NCBI GenBank assembly: GCA_963971425.1
Contig: OZ020524.1
Span: forward strand, 4,559,773 to 4,623,772
Direction of reading: 5' to 3'
Length of the DNA stretch: 64,000 nt
DNA from: Bryoerythrophyllum caledonicum
Taxonomy: Eukaryota > Streptophyta > Bryopsida > Pottiales > Pottiaceae
Numbering within the stretch: position 1 is the first letter of the stretch; each line of letters starts with the position of its first letter. The position numbers and the translations under genes were made by a program. Below are positions 24,038-36,912 of the stretch, in pieces. Below the pieces are notes generated by a model. That model searched no databases, was not told the origin of the DNA, and saw only the letters and a list, made by a program, of their open reading frames with translations.

Positions 24038-24260
24038 ACTTCATTGATAGTAACTTGGAACTTGCAAGGTGATTCAAAACTAAGTGGCAATTAAGGCTGA
24101 GTATCATTAGTGATATTCTGTAAATTAGTCATGATTAATTGTTGTACAGTGCATGTGTGGTCATATATCATGTCTCACTGTTGCACAATGCATGTATGCT
24201 AGTCATACATCATGTCTGTATACTAGACGTGACAACAACTTTCAAGTTGATAATAGTCCA

Positions 24261-24410
24261 CAGACTGGAAGTGCTTGCATTTCTAGAGCAAGTTTCAGGT
24301 TGTTATTGTTAACAGTCTACAGACTAGAAGTGCTTGCATTTCTAGAGCAAGTTTCAAGTTGTTAACATAGTCTACAGACTAGAGTTGTTTGCATGTCTGG
24401 ACCAAGTTAG
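24261..24410 (+). repeat. Minisatellite, 54-60 bp unit, about 2.6 copies
   Basis: Units start with CAGACTGGAAGTGCTTGCAT (24261), CAGACTAGAAGTGCTTGC (24321) and CAGACTAGAGTTGTTTGC (24375). The last unit is diverged and incomplete. Confidence 0.8.
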
Positions 24411-25560
24411 TGTAGTGATTTGGTCCAACTTGGTGATTGAAGGAGAAACTAACTCATGGACACTGTCAACGCTAACACGTCATTGTCCCATATTATGTCT
24501 CAACTAGATCTATCTCAGGTTCAGAAATTTTGCATGATTAGGGTTTGATTGCAAAAATTTGGTATTGCATATTTGTGTAATTGATTATTAGCACATGTGA
24601 AAAGGATATCAACTGTGGGAAGACCTTAAGACACCTTGTCTACATACTAACTTCAACTTTTTGTTGTGGTTGTGCATGGGGACAGGTGAGGGTCTCCACC
24701 TCATGGGCTTCTACAACCTGGAGCTCCAAGCTTGTGGAACTAAACCATTTGCTGTAACCTTGTCATCTTGTATTTGTGAACTAAATAAGGAAATATATTC
24801 TTGATTTTAGTGTACACTACAAGTGTGATTGAATGATGTACATGAGGTAATCTGTAGATAGTTGCATGAGTCTGTCTACTACAAGTTTTGTGTAACCAAG
24901 TTAGATCAACTTGTTGTGAACAAACGGTTAATGAGTAAGGAATAGTAAACAAAGTCATGAAAACTGGTAATAGTGACATATTCCAGTGATTGCAAAGACT
25001 GTGACATAGAAGGGACAAGGATATCAAATATGATGTGAACTTTGATCTTCTTAGATATGAGTTAGGTTCAATGATTAGTAACAAGGAATGGTAAAACATA
25101 CCTACTTGACCAAATTTGAAAATATTTATGATGTGAAATGAGAGTGTCCTCAAAAGTTATTGTAAGCAGTTACTTAACAAAAAGGAAAGAATAGTGAAGG
25201 TAGAGTCAAGAAATGCTCTGAAAAGAGAAGAACCGTATACAACTTTTTTTTGGCACAAAAGAGTTTTCCTGAAAGTACTTCCCGAATGGGCAAGTCAGGA
25301 GGAATATGGTGCTAGAGAGTACGAGATGTATAAACGGAAAAAAAGAGAGCATGAGGAAATTTCATAACGCCATTGTCTACACCAATGAAATGCTTTGCAA
25401 TCAATGTTCTTGGGCCCTACCCCATGCAAGCTAAAACTCCCCCATAGTACCCTAAGTTCTCACAGGGTTGACCAATAGTTCCCCAAAACCTTTCCCAAGG
25501 CAAGACACCATGTGCATGTGGTCCCGGTTACTAACATAAGACCCTAAGATTCGGGGTACC

Positions 25561-27616
25561 TATCCAGTGTATTTTGGTGCCTTTCAGGAAAACTCAAAAG
25601 TGGCTCGGGTTTCCCTGATGACGCTCAAAAGTCGGCAGAGTGTTGACTTTTCTTTCCTCCAAGATACCGACACTTTTCGAGTGTGTCTTGTTTGTCGGAG
25701 TTTTGGTAGAGTCGCGAAGAGATGGATGCCATCTCTCTCGTATCGCTGTGATCAGCAGCTCTTGAGTTGGAGGCGGTGCTGGTGCTGGTGCTGAGGGTGG
25801 TGATGGTGTCGGTCGAGGCGCTGCGAAGGCGGCGTGGACCTGGGAGGTGTCGGATTGCATGCTGGTGATGGGATGAGCATGCACCTCGAGCTGGTACTCT
25901 ATGGTTTTCTTTCCACGACTGTGATCTCCGGAGATGTGCTCTTGTTTTCTACGACATGTGGTGGTAGGGACCCGAGCGTTGACGTTGTGAAAGGTGAGTG
26001 GGTGTGGAGTAGAACCTGTGGTTTGACAGGTGTGTAGAAGGTTTGGTTGATGTTAGGGTTTGATGAGCTAATGGCTGGTTTGGGCTTATTGATTTCCCGT
26101 TGCCGTGTCTGGTGTATTTATCAAAGTGTGATGGTCGCGGGTGGTGTGTTGGAGGGCAGTATTTGTGTCCGATGCATGGCAGGGGTTTGGCAATGTGGTG
26201 AGCAAGGGCTTAGAAAATGGGGATGTTGCTTGTGAGAATCGTGTTTGCTCGGGGGGAAGTCGGCATGTTGTGTATGTTGATCCAGAAGTGGTTTCTGCTG
26301 TTGATTCTGAGGCTCTTAGATGTCGACATGACGGTCCGCATTCGATGCCTAGTTTCTCCGTCATAGATGAGCAGAGCTTTTACCCCAGCGATGGCCTGTT
26401 TCCAGGGATCCAGCATCGAATTATGTGTGATTACAGTATTTTGGTGGAGCGGAGCTGCGCAAGAGCGGGGATCTCGATCCGAAAGCAGGTGTTTCTCATT
26501 GGGGATGGGTGGGTTATTTCCAAATGCCTTCGGATTCGCTCAGTTTTCTGATGATCTGGAGGTTATCACATCCGACTGCGAACACAGACGGTTGAGAAAG
26601 TGTCGCCAACATCTCTGCTTCTAGGAGTCGATAAATGGACAGCAACGAGCTAAGCATGAGCAGTGACTTCCATCTGAGAGCAGGTTTTTTTTTATCGTGA
26701 GACGGGTCAGTTCGTTACCGAAGCTTCGTTTTCGCTTAGTTTTAAATGGGCTAGAGTTTCCATCATCTTAGTTTGGATACACGTATGGGCGTTTGGTATT
26801 AGAGGATCGAGGAGACGTAGTCGTCCATTCCGTATGTCTCGACTTCGGTTCAGTTGCCTGTGATCGATTGACTACGGATTCTGGGTGGATCCTTCCAATT
26901 ATCAAGCAAAGATTTCTCTTGATAGCAGGACAGCATAGTGCAGGATTTCGATCTTGTCGTGGCCCAGCGGTTGGTTGCAGCGCGGAAGACAAGGCAGTAA
27001 GTAGCTGAGGGCTATTTCAACAAGTTACTTCGCCACCGGGTGCTCATCTGGGCGCGAGGATGGAGATGGATCCGGGGAAAGACTTACATCTTGGTGTATG
27101 TGACTTGTGCATTTGCACTGTTGATTTATGTTGTGTCGTTTGTAGCATGCAAATCTCACACATGTGAGTCTAGTGTGATTTTGGTGCAAAACGCGTTTTT
27201 GTTGAGTACTTTGACCTTAACAGTGCCTAGGCGTTGCTGGACTTGGTGTGATATGTGGATAATTTTTTCTGCAGTTGGGTAAAAGGAATGATGAGGGCAC
27301 GAGCCTGGGCGAGGATGGAAATTCGGACAACAGGTGAGACGCTATATCATTCGATTGGAAACTCTAAATGGAACTTGGGAACAATATCATGAGAGAGTGG
27401 GAATTTAGGCAGTGACTTAGTTGTAGCGGTTTTTGAACCGGATTAGGTTCTTGCAGAACTGCGTTTAACGCATGTAAACTCATAATGAGTGTTTGCATTT
27501 TGTTATGTCCTTGTGTTCAATAGTACTGACGTAGTTTCATGAAAAGCTTACTGAGAGCAAGTGAGTCGTGCTTCAAAGACGAGTCACACATTTTGAAACT
27601 CTTTTGTCTGGTGCAG
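25561..27616. other. Region upstream of the NLR, first exon not resolved
   Basis: This stretch probably holds the promoter, 5' UTR and start exon of the NLR. The TIR exon opens at a GTGCAG acceptor and needs an upstream exon ending two bases into a codon. Short candidates at 27060 (MEMDPGKDLHL) and 27288 (MMRARAWARMEIRTT) have good GT donors but the wrong phase, so I do not call them. Frames of 70-140 codons on both strands lack recognisable domains. Confidence 0.4.
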
Positions 27617-30600
27617 ATCATGCTGCCCTCGGTTGCTTCCGAAGCACAAGATCTTTCTTAGTCACAGCGGGAAGCAAAAGTGGTTTGTGGAGAAGTTGTG
27701 TGAGGATTTGGAGGCTCGGCATCGTTTCCCATTCTTTGACAAGCGTCCATCAAGCTTGCCGAAGGGTGAGAGATTTCCGAAGTTGATATTGGAAGCTGCC
27801 GAACAATGTGACATGGCGGTGGTGGTTTTGTCAGAGGAGTTCTTGACGTCGAAGTGGCCTATGATTGAGTTGAGTACGTTTGTGCGAGCATTGTCAGGAC
27901 TCAATCGGGGATTGAAGATCCTTCCTGTCTTCTTTGGGATGTCAGTAAGTGACCTCGGAAGTGAATCAAAGCAGGGTGCATGGTTGAAGTTGTGGAACGA
28001 GTGGGAGAGGAATGATCCGCGGATCATAGCAGCGGAGTTTGAGAAGGCATTGAAGGTGATGCGATCATTCAATGGCATTGTGTTTGATGGAAATGTGAGT
28101 AATGTGAGCGATGTTTGGGACTACGAGAGGGATGTGGTGGAAAGTATTTGTCGTGTAGTTGGTCCGGGTGTGAAGTGGGAGGATTCACCTATTCAAGGGC
28201 GCTCAAATCTATGTCGGGTATGTTCAAGCCCTTGTATCACACGCTTGTTGTATCACACGCTTGTTCTTCTGCTTGTGAATAACATTTAGCAAATGAATTG
28301 GATGATGATTTTGTGAATGGTTTTTGAATGATAATATCAGTTGTACTTGCATGGTATGAGCAAGATTCATTTCTGGTGGACGTGGTATCGTGTAGGCAAC
28401 TCGAGAATTGATGAAGGAGATCAAGCCCTCCGAGAATGGAATACGTGTGTTTGGGTACTATGGGGTGGGTGGCATTGGGAAGACGACAATGTGCAAGATA
28501 TTGTGTAATGAGTTGTTTGAGTTTTCGGGCAAGGTGTGTCACATTGAACTTGGAGGCACTCAGAGTGTTGAGAAAATGCTAAAGGAAGTGTTGAGGACGT
28601 TGACAAACACAAGTGAAGAGGTGTTGCAGAGGTTGGGCGAGGGTGAGGTAAGGGCATTTGATCTAGTATTAAATTGTGGTTGTTTGATATATTGAGCTTT
28701 ATGTGCGATATGTGGTGTTGGTGTTGTTTGGCTGAGGTATTGCATGTGCATGAGCATGACACGTGGAATGTGCACATGTGTTTGTATTCATTACAAGAGT
28801 ATTGACGATGAATGTTGGAAGTAGTTGTTGATGAGTGACGAGCTTCTATGTCTTACAAGCATTGGTTATAGAAATGATATTGAAAGTGATGTTTACAATG
28901 GCCACCCTCTTACAGGCAATGAGAGCCAAATACTCAGTATGGTCTATGTGCGCGCACCATAAGATGGTGTTTGGTGTTTGCTAGTTATGCATGGATTAAA
29001 TGGCAGAGGTTGCAACTTGATATGTCAAATACTTTCTTGTTTCTTATAGTATGATGTACTTGTCGATGGCTTGGTTAGGCACCACTTCACACCATCTTGA
29101 ATATAAGATTGTATGGATGCTTGAATGGTGATGAAAGCATGCAAAGCTCGTGATCATGAACATTTTGTATGTGCAGTGTCGAAGCATCTTGAAGGATCGT
29201 AGTTCTTGGAGGCAAAGGACATTTTTGGCAATTGATAACGTGTGGGACGACTATGAGTCGATGGTGGTGGCAAAAATGTTTTTGCAAGACCCAGCTTTCC
29301 ATGAAGGCAGTGTGGTGATGGTGACGAGTCGTTGTCGACGTACGTTGACGCGAGTTGGTGTAGAGGAGTTGCATAGTTTTGAGGTGCCGGAACTTGGGGA
29401 AGTGGATGCTAGAAAGTTGTTTTTGCATCATGCTGCAGGAGGGAAACAATTTGACAATGGGGAGGACAATGTGGTGATTGACCACTGCATTGCACGTTGT
29501 TGGTTTCGGAAGAGCGAGAGACATGGTTACCATTATCTTCCGTTAGCCTTGAAGGTGTTGGGTATCCATATGGGATTTGTGGGAAGTAGTCCGGCGAAAT
29601 GGTTGGAGGGGTTACCGGAAGTGAGAGATTTCGATTGGTTTGAGGGGGATAATCCGGTGTTTAGCATCATCAGGTTGAACTATGATCGGTTATCAATGGA
29701 ATTGCAAGCACTATTCATGGATGTAGCTATGTTCTTGCGGAGAAATTCGTGGCAATTCGAAGGTGGTATACATGGTTACTTTGGTCGGTTGAGTGAGGTC
29801 CATTGGCAAACGTTGAAAGAGACTCAAAGCCAGGTATGATTTTCACCTCGTACACATGCATGTTAGGAGTGGGTATGTGCTTGTGTCAAGGATAGCACTT
29901 TGGTTGGAGTGGATGTGTATGGTATGGTGCACTGTGGCTTGATGTGGTAGTAATTACAACAATGGTATGATGGGTGAGGAATGTGCTCGAGAGTGTTATG
30001 ACAGTTGTTTGTGGGGTCTATGAGACTGCAGCTGCAACAATTGAAGGAAAGGGGTTTGCTGGAGAATGTGGACATGGTGTTTGAGAGGGTGAGCATGCAC
30101 GATCTATATAAGGAGTTTGCGGAGATGGAAGCAAAAGGGAAGTTCAACAGTTCCTTCGGTTTGAACAATCGTAAGTGGGTGTACTATGAGGGATCGTATC
30201 CGTCAGATTTGGCAAGGACTCCAGGTGGTGGATGTTGGGAGAACTTGATTCGGTTGCACTTCGAGATGGGTTTTATCAGGCCATCAGAAATTGTTTTCAA
30301 CTTTCTGGGAATCCAGTGGAGATATTTTGCAAACCTCGTCGTGTTGAGTGTGCGTGGAAGCAGTGAAGTAAGAGGGGTTTTGAACCTGGAAGGGCTTGGA
30401 TGTTTGAGAAGCTTGGCGTTACAGGGTTTCAAGGGAATTGATGGAGTTGATGGCCTGAAAGACCTAAATAACCTTTTACATTTCTCTTGGGATGGTGAGG
30501 GTGGGTGGAGTAGATGGGCATTTTTGGGTCAATTATCTGCATCCTTGAAAATTCTGGAATTGGAGAAGCTTAAGGTCTGCTCAGGGCGCGACATGTGCAA

Positions 30601-31432
30601 ATGGTATACAAACAAGTCCTGTCTCTCGCTAGATTCATTCTTAGGAGCACATGGTCGCATTGATTTGAGGCAGTGCTCATCTCTGCGGAGTATTTACCTC
30701 AAGATGATCATTGGGTTGCAAACGTTATTGGTTGACTCGAGAAGATTACAATCTTGTTTGATGTCATTGCTGGTAGTGTATTGCGAGGAATTGAGTTGCA
30801 TCTGGGGGTTAGGTGACCTGGTTAGCTTGGAGTATCTACATCGACATGGTAATAATCTGTTGATGGAGGTTCCCAATCTGCAGAAGCTTACTAGTTTACA
30901 AGAACTTGCTGTTATTTCAAGTTCCAATATAGCTGGGAAATGCCAAATTGCGAAGTTGCATGGTCTTGGTAGTCTTGAACAACTTCGGAAACTCCACAGT
31001 TGGGGCTTGGATGCAAGAGAGCTTCCAGACCTCAACGCATTGAAGCACTTGGAGGTTTTGTCTCTAATATCGTGCGAGGAGATGACTCTTTTGAATGGAG
31101 TGGAAAGTCTTATAGCTTTGCGACATGTTGATCTCCGTGGATGTCGGTTGTTGTCGCGGCTTCCAGACTTGAGCAACTCAAGAAAGCTGGAGATCCTTTA
31201 TTTGACCAGGAGCGGAATTGAGTTGCATGAGGATGATGTTGACATGCTTGCTGCATTGCCAGAGTTGCGTCCGGTTGGAATTGGATATATAATTCTTGAA
31301 TACCGATATAGCAATATCAAGTTGGACCCGGTGAGGCGAAAGGTGTTGCTTTATGATCAGTTTGACTCTAGGGTGGTGGATGAGAGAGATCTCGAATCCC
31401 TTCCAATCCAACTCCGTGATTATGACTTCTGA
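27617..31432 (+). CDS. TIR-NBS-LRR immune receptor (TNL)
   Basis: Intracellular pathogen sensor: the TIR domain signals, the NB-ARC acts as an ATP switch, and the LRR senses. Exons are 27617-28217, 28396-28647, 29177-29833 and 30005-31432, joined by phase-0 GT-AG introns, plus an unfound 5' exon. TIR: KHKIFLSHSGKQ at its start, PFFDKRPSSLPKGERFP, and WPMIEL, whose Glu aligns with the NADase catalytic residue. NB-ARC: P-loop GVGGIGKTT, kinase 2 FLAIDNVWDD (Asn where many NLRs have the second Asp), VVMVTSRCRR, YLPLALKVLG, and MHDL. The last exon has about 15 irregular leucine-rich repeats. The frame is intact for about 979 codons, and base composition differs from the TEs around it. The 17-bp tandem TGTATCACACGCTTGT sits in intron 1. 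Full function is inferred. Confidence 0.9.
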
Positions 31433-32366
31433 TCACCCAAATGTGATAGTTGATAATTAGTTTACAGGCTGGAACTGATGTTTGATTCTCTGCATCAATA
31501 GTGCGGTGGTTGACTATTGGTGATTTATTGAATCATCATCGATTGTGGATTTCTGTCGTCGCAGATGTCATTTAGGATGAAGAAGATGTTGGCGAAGAAG
31601 CTGAGGGAGAATCGCCCTATCCCACATGCGTACCGACCACACCATCATGTCGGTATTCAAAATACTATTGAATTTGATCGGAGATGTAGAGTTGAGGATC
31701 GGAAATGGGAAACATTGTCTATGAGATATTTTGTATTTTGTGTGTGACTTAGATGTCTCAATCTGTGATACTCATCGTTGCTTTCAATTAGTTCAGGTGC
31801 AAGACAAAGCACAGAACTAAGCTTAATGTGTAGGCTGGTTGAGGTATGCAATCCATAATGTAGTTTAGAGTGAGTGTGTGACTGAGCACAACTCCTATGT
31901 TCGAGTTGTGCAGTTACCATGTTTGTCGTTGCACATTGATGTGTGCTTGTTCCTCCTTGACAACCCATGAGTGAGCTATGGAGTAGGGTTTTCTAATCTT
32001 CCACAAACTATGTTCATTTGATAGGGGGAATTTAATGACTGGACATTGATAACACTTGACTTATTGAGTATAAACTCCTTTTTGTTCTCCGAATGTGTGC
32101 TTGTGTTCTTGGACTTGACGTGGTGGTTCACAGGTTGTTTCACTAGCATTTGAAGCTTTAGTAGGAATGGATTACATCAAGGACCTTCTTTTAACATTTC
32201 TAAGATAGTGCTTGGTGAATGCTTTCTTCATCATCAAAACTGTACATGTAAGTCGCTTTAACCAACTCCTTGTGATCAAGGTAATGGAAGCATTGACAAA
32301 ACAATAGGACATGTCCTAACAACTATGAAGCATACTCTGAAGCGTAACCTTAAATTTTAAACGTGG
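31433..32366 (+). other. NLR 3' flank, duplicated at 52.5-53.6 kb
   Basis: Contains the 3' UTR and flanking DNA. A 60-codon frame at 31565 (MSFRMKKMLAKKLREN) follows a CGCAG acceptor, and its copy at 52755 is broken, so it is not called a gene. The whole stretch recurs, about 85-90 % similar by eye, downstream of 52517. Confidence 0.6.
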
Positions 32367-32911
32367 AACCGTAAATCCGCACAAAACCCCCAAGATGACG
32401 GATTCCGCACAAAACATGTCGCCCTCGCCAGGCCATAACCGCTGCTTCACTCCTCAGCTCCACCTTGGGACGTGACCAAACTCATGCAGCCCATGCACGT
32501 CCCGTTCTTCGTAGCTGAGCTCACTGATTATCAATCTCCGCTCCCTTGCAGCTGCCAGTGCCTGCCAATCACAGCCACCGCAAAACACATCCACCAAAGT
32601 ATTAGAAACTCCAACACATATTATGAGCACTCCACCGCGGACGCATTTTGAATTCCCTATGACAATCCTGGGAATTCCTTAATAATTTCCTGTTCATTTT
32701 AGCCATTTCCTGTTTTTACCTGTGTTCATTCAAAAACATGGAGGGGATTGTACAAACTTTACATTTTAAGAAGAAAATCCTTGTTTTTCTTGCAGGGATT
32801 TTTTTTTTCCCCTTATTTATAAAAACTCAATTACAATTGTTTGGGAAACACTTGAAATCCACAAAGGGGATCCTATTGTACTTTTGAACTACTACACAGC
32901 TACACTTCCTT
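32367..32911. other. Noncoding: between the NLR flank and the CACTA transposase
   Basis: No gene seen. From about 32640 the sequence has AATTCCC, GGGATT and TTTCCTG words that recur at 42360-42720, as expected for subterminal zones of a CACTA element. Confidence 0.4.
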
Positions 32912-35900
32912 TCATGTAATTGGAACCCCTTTTGAGAAAGTTGTGGGAATATAGTCGAACTCAACATAATCTCCTAAATACCTCCATGAGTAACGTGTTG
33001 TCTTGACAGATGCTTTGTACTCTCCATTTCTTCCTGTAGTTCCCTTTAATACGCTTATATCCACTAAACCAACACAAGGATTCTCTGGATCCCCTTCCAC
33101 TACTTCAGATTCTTCGTCCGTCTGTAAATGTTCAGGCAAAGTAACTTTCCTCACAACTCCTATTCTGAATTTTAAACCCTTTGTTTCCTCAAACCAGTAA
33201 AGTTTTCCCACTTCTGGCCATGGTGGTAAAATTGCCCTATGCCCTTCACTTAGCAAGTGGAATCTTACATCTAGATCACATAATTCATAGGCTATGACTA
33301 CATCTTTCCTATGAGCAAGAGGATGGACCATAAATTTGTGAAGTAGCATACTTACAGGACAAGTATCCTCTCCAAAATGTTGTCGTGGTTTTGCTTTCAA
33401 AATCCTCATGAAAGACAAATTTGATTGCTCCGCCTCACTGCTTCCTTTTGACGCTAGGAGTTGCTCAAAGTATTCCGCATGAAAGAATATTTTGTGAACT
33501 CCAAGGAATTCGTGCATGAATATAGAAAGTATTTTTCCTTTCCATGTCCAGTACCCTATCTCATCTGCTTCAATATCCTCTAATCCATCTGGTCTTACAA
33601 CCACTAAGTCACCAACTCTATACTTTGTTCCTTCTTGTATCAAGAATGATAAATTCTCTACCTCCTCATTAAAATCACAGTTTGTATCATCATTTAGCAA
33701 TCCCTTATTCCTCCAATATTTCCTTAAATACACCTTCACTGTCCTTACCATTTTTTTTCCTACCATGTTTCCAGCCAACACCCACCCCTTTTCTGCCCAA
33801 TACTTCTTTACAAGGACAATTTGGTAAAATTTGAAATACCTTCCACAAATCTAATGCGGCTGCTTGAGATGATGTAATGAAGCAACCCTTGAGATGCTCT
33901 TCAGGGCACTCCTCCAAATGACATCCTGCCAAATATTAAAAAGCTTATTTATCTCCTCAATGCACAAAAAATAACTTCCAAAGATTGTATAATCAATTTT
34001 TCAAAAAACTATACTTGAAAATAAATTAATACCTTCCAAACCATTTCGACTTGTGGATGTCATCAAGCAACTGTGCAAAAGATTCACAGTTCTTTGTAGT
34101 GGATATAGTAGGTCTTGATCAATAGTCTTCTACTTGTACAGAGAAGTGAATGATGTTCTTGCCTGACAATATCCATATGTTAATTCGTTGTCCTTCCTGT
34201 TTATTTTGGTATTCACATAAGAAGATACGTTTCTCTCATGCTGGAAGCACCAAAAATTCTCATGCGGCCCATGACGTAAGACGTCATCAAGTAATTCACC
34301 ATTTCCTGCCAAAGAAACACACATAGAATTTCTTTTAAAATTTGCGCAAACAATAAAAAATAACAAACATGAAGCAAATAATAGTTTATAAACAATAAGA
34401 TATAACACACCTACAGTAGAAGAAACCTATGAAAGTAAAAAACCAAAAAAAATAATTTCTTACCAGCAACATGTTCAAGAATCGAGCCATCTGGCCCAAA
34501 CAATTCCTCCCAACGGACCCTGAATGCTGCTAGGTACTCCCGTGCTAGAGTCAGAGAGTCTATTGTCTGCCCGTTAGAACGGGTATGGTTAAAGAATAAC
34601 CGGCAGACTTCTACTAGAATTAGACCTAGAAAACAAAAGTTGTCTGTTTTCTTAAAACCCATTCGATCTAGCACGTATGTTAAACAGAAATGTATGAAAA
34701 GCACATACTCCTCTGCTTTCCAATAACCAAGTCTATTTAAAATACCAGTAGGCCATCTACTTCCTAGAGTTTTAGGTCTATGAGAACTAACCTCCTCCAA
34801 AGCTCGCTCTAAGAGGCTACTTCTTGACTGGCACTCCTCTTTTAGTTTGAATACAAACTTTTTAAATATGCATAAAGGTAAAATATGCATCACATCATAA
34901 ACTAAATCTAGTGACAAATCAAACTCATATAAGTAATATAACCGCCATAACTTTGATAAACCAGTGACACATGTTTGTCTTGGCTTGACTTTACCCAAAG
35001 AATGTACCTACAAAAGTATCATCCAAATGTCCTCAATTAAAGATATATAATAAATCCCGTAGAAGTTATTCAATACAAATTATTGCAAGCAAACAAGAAA
35101 ATTTCCAAGTAAAAGAGTATACTAGACTTTAAAAAAAATTACCTCTGAAATCAAACTTTCCATTGTTCTCAACGTCGGTGGATAACATGCTTGCCTCCTA
35201 TTATCTGGATAAACTACAGTCTTCTCAAGTAGTCCCTCCACCATCACATCCCGTCTACAAGCATTATATCCTTTGTCTTTCAAACATCCAATCTTTGTTT
35301 GAGCAGGATGGTCTCCTGTCCAAAGCATTAACATCCCTCGTAGTCTAACTTTATCACCATTGGAATCTTTCAAAGCAGGAGATTTGAGACTGGGAGGGTA
35401 ATTATAATCCACCTCAAATCCCTCTATAAAAATATTCTCCAAGTCCTTGAAGAGAGGCTCCAAAAAGGCAATGAGAATTTTTTCTTCACACTGTTGGATG
35501 ATTTGCTTCGAAGATGCTGGAATAAAAATAACAGGAAATGGGCTGAAATTGTTGCTCTTTCCACCGTTCATTGCTTCCATTTCGACGACCCAAGTGTCTT
35601 TGAAATTTGTCGCTGCAGTTAGAAAGCCATCCCAGTGTCCTGCCAATGTAAAGTTTCTTGGATCTCCCTGCACACAACAAACAAAAAACAATAATCTTAG
35701 AAAGTATATTTCTGTTAATATCCATAAATGCATAACAAGGAGAACACGCATATGAGTGATAGTTGAAAAAATTATGACAAAAACAAGCACACTAACATGA
35801 CCTCTACTTTCAAATCAGATTATGCAATAACTACCAAGCGTAATACCATGTCTCATTTTTAGACAGAGATTTTCAGGGATTTTCAGTGCTTTACATTTAT

Positions 35901-36910
35901 CTTAAAGATATCAGACAACTCAAAAAAAAGATCGAAACATACCTGGAAAAAGATTTTTTTGCTAATAATAATTGAATTGCAGCCAGAGCAGTTGAAGATG
36001 TACTCCTCTTTGTCCTCATTCCAATTTTCTAGTAACTCTTTACATGGACTCGGGAATCCCCAATACACTTCATTACATCCTGCACTATTACATGTAACAG
36101 GCATTTCCCATTTTTGCTTGGGATCCCAAAATGCTTGTAACTTCCTAAATTTTGAACCATCCCAAAACTCGGAAATATGAGTCGGTTGGTTATTAGACTC
36201 CAAATTACGCCACTTACTCACGTTCCTCCAATGCTCTAAAAACTCATGGCACTCTGTCCTACAACTACTCAACCGCTCTAACTCCCTTGCAATGGGAAGA
36301 TAAAAAAATGAAAGAATATTCTTACGAAGAGCTCTACAGAAAGAACATTTCTCTCCACAAACCTTACGATCTCTTCTAAGTCTAGGACCATTGAGACAGA
36401 GGCATTGTACAACTTCAGAACCCTCATAAAAGTCCTCTGCACTGGAAGCAAGAAGCTGTGGGTTGTGTGGTACCTCATTAGTACCACTACAAACCCTCCA
36501 ACGCATTGGCTTCAACATTCCTTTTTCTTCAAATTCCTTTAGCAATCGGTCCATTGTTGTTGGAACCTCAACAACCTCTCCAGTTGAGCCTGAAACATCA
36601 TAAATTAAAAAATTGTTAAACTAATTCTTTGAACCACATATTCACGTAATCAACATTTCAAAAACAAATTATAACAAAACTTATTACCAAAGCAATAAAA
36701 CACATAAAGAATTTTCATTTTAATTTCAAATTATCTTAGTTGTACCTGCACATGTGTAAAGTTGACCAATACTCATGGTCTCAACACTTGTAGAAGGATT
36801 GGAGGAGAATATTCTTTTTAATATTTTTTCTTGTAAGGCAACCGAAACCTTCCCAGAATCTAATTCTGCTTGAAGTAGAACAATCTGCGTCTTCATTGCA
36901 GATTCTAATG

Positions 36911-36912
36911 TA
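36911..36912 (+). repeat. TA target duplication, left of the Tc1 element
   Basis: TA precedes TAGTCCTCGGC. Its partner is at 38613-38614. Confidence 0.85.

Larger units (their letters stand above)
22071..25560. other. AT-rich noncoding region
   Basis: About 3.5 kb of AT-rich DNA between the truncated LINE and the NLR upstream region. It holds a TTC microsatellite, a short inverted-repeat unit and a minisatellite (listed separately). No gene was seen on either strand. Confidence 0.5.

Noticed and set aside
25594-25884. 96-codon Pro/Ala-rich frame on the minus strand
   Set aside because: No domain, no splice context and opposite to the NLR; likely chance.
27060-27340. Short ATG exons upstream of the TIR exon as the NLR start
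   Set aside because: Good donors but the phase does not match the TIR exon.
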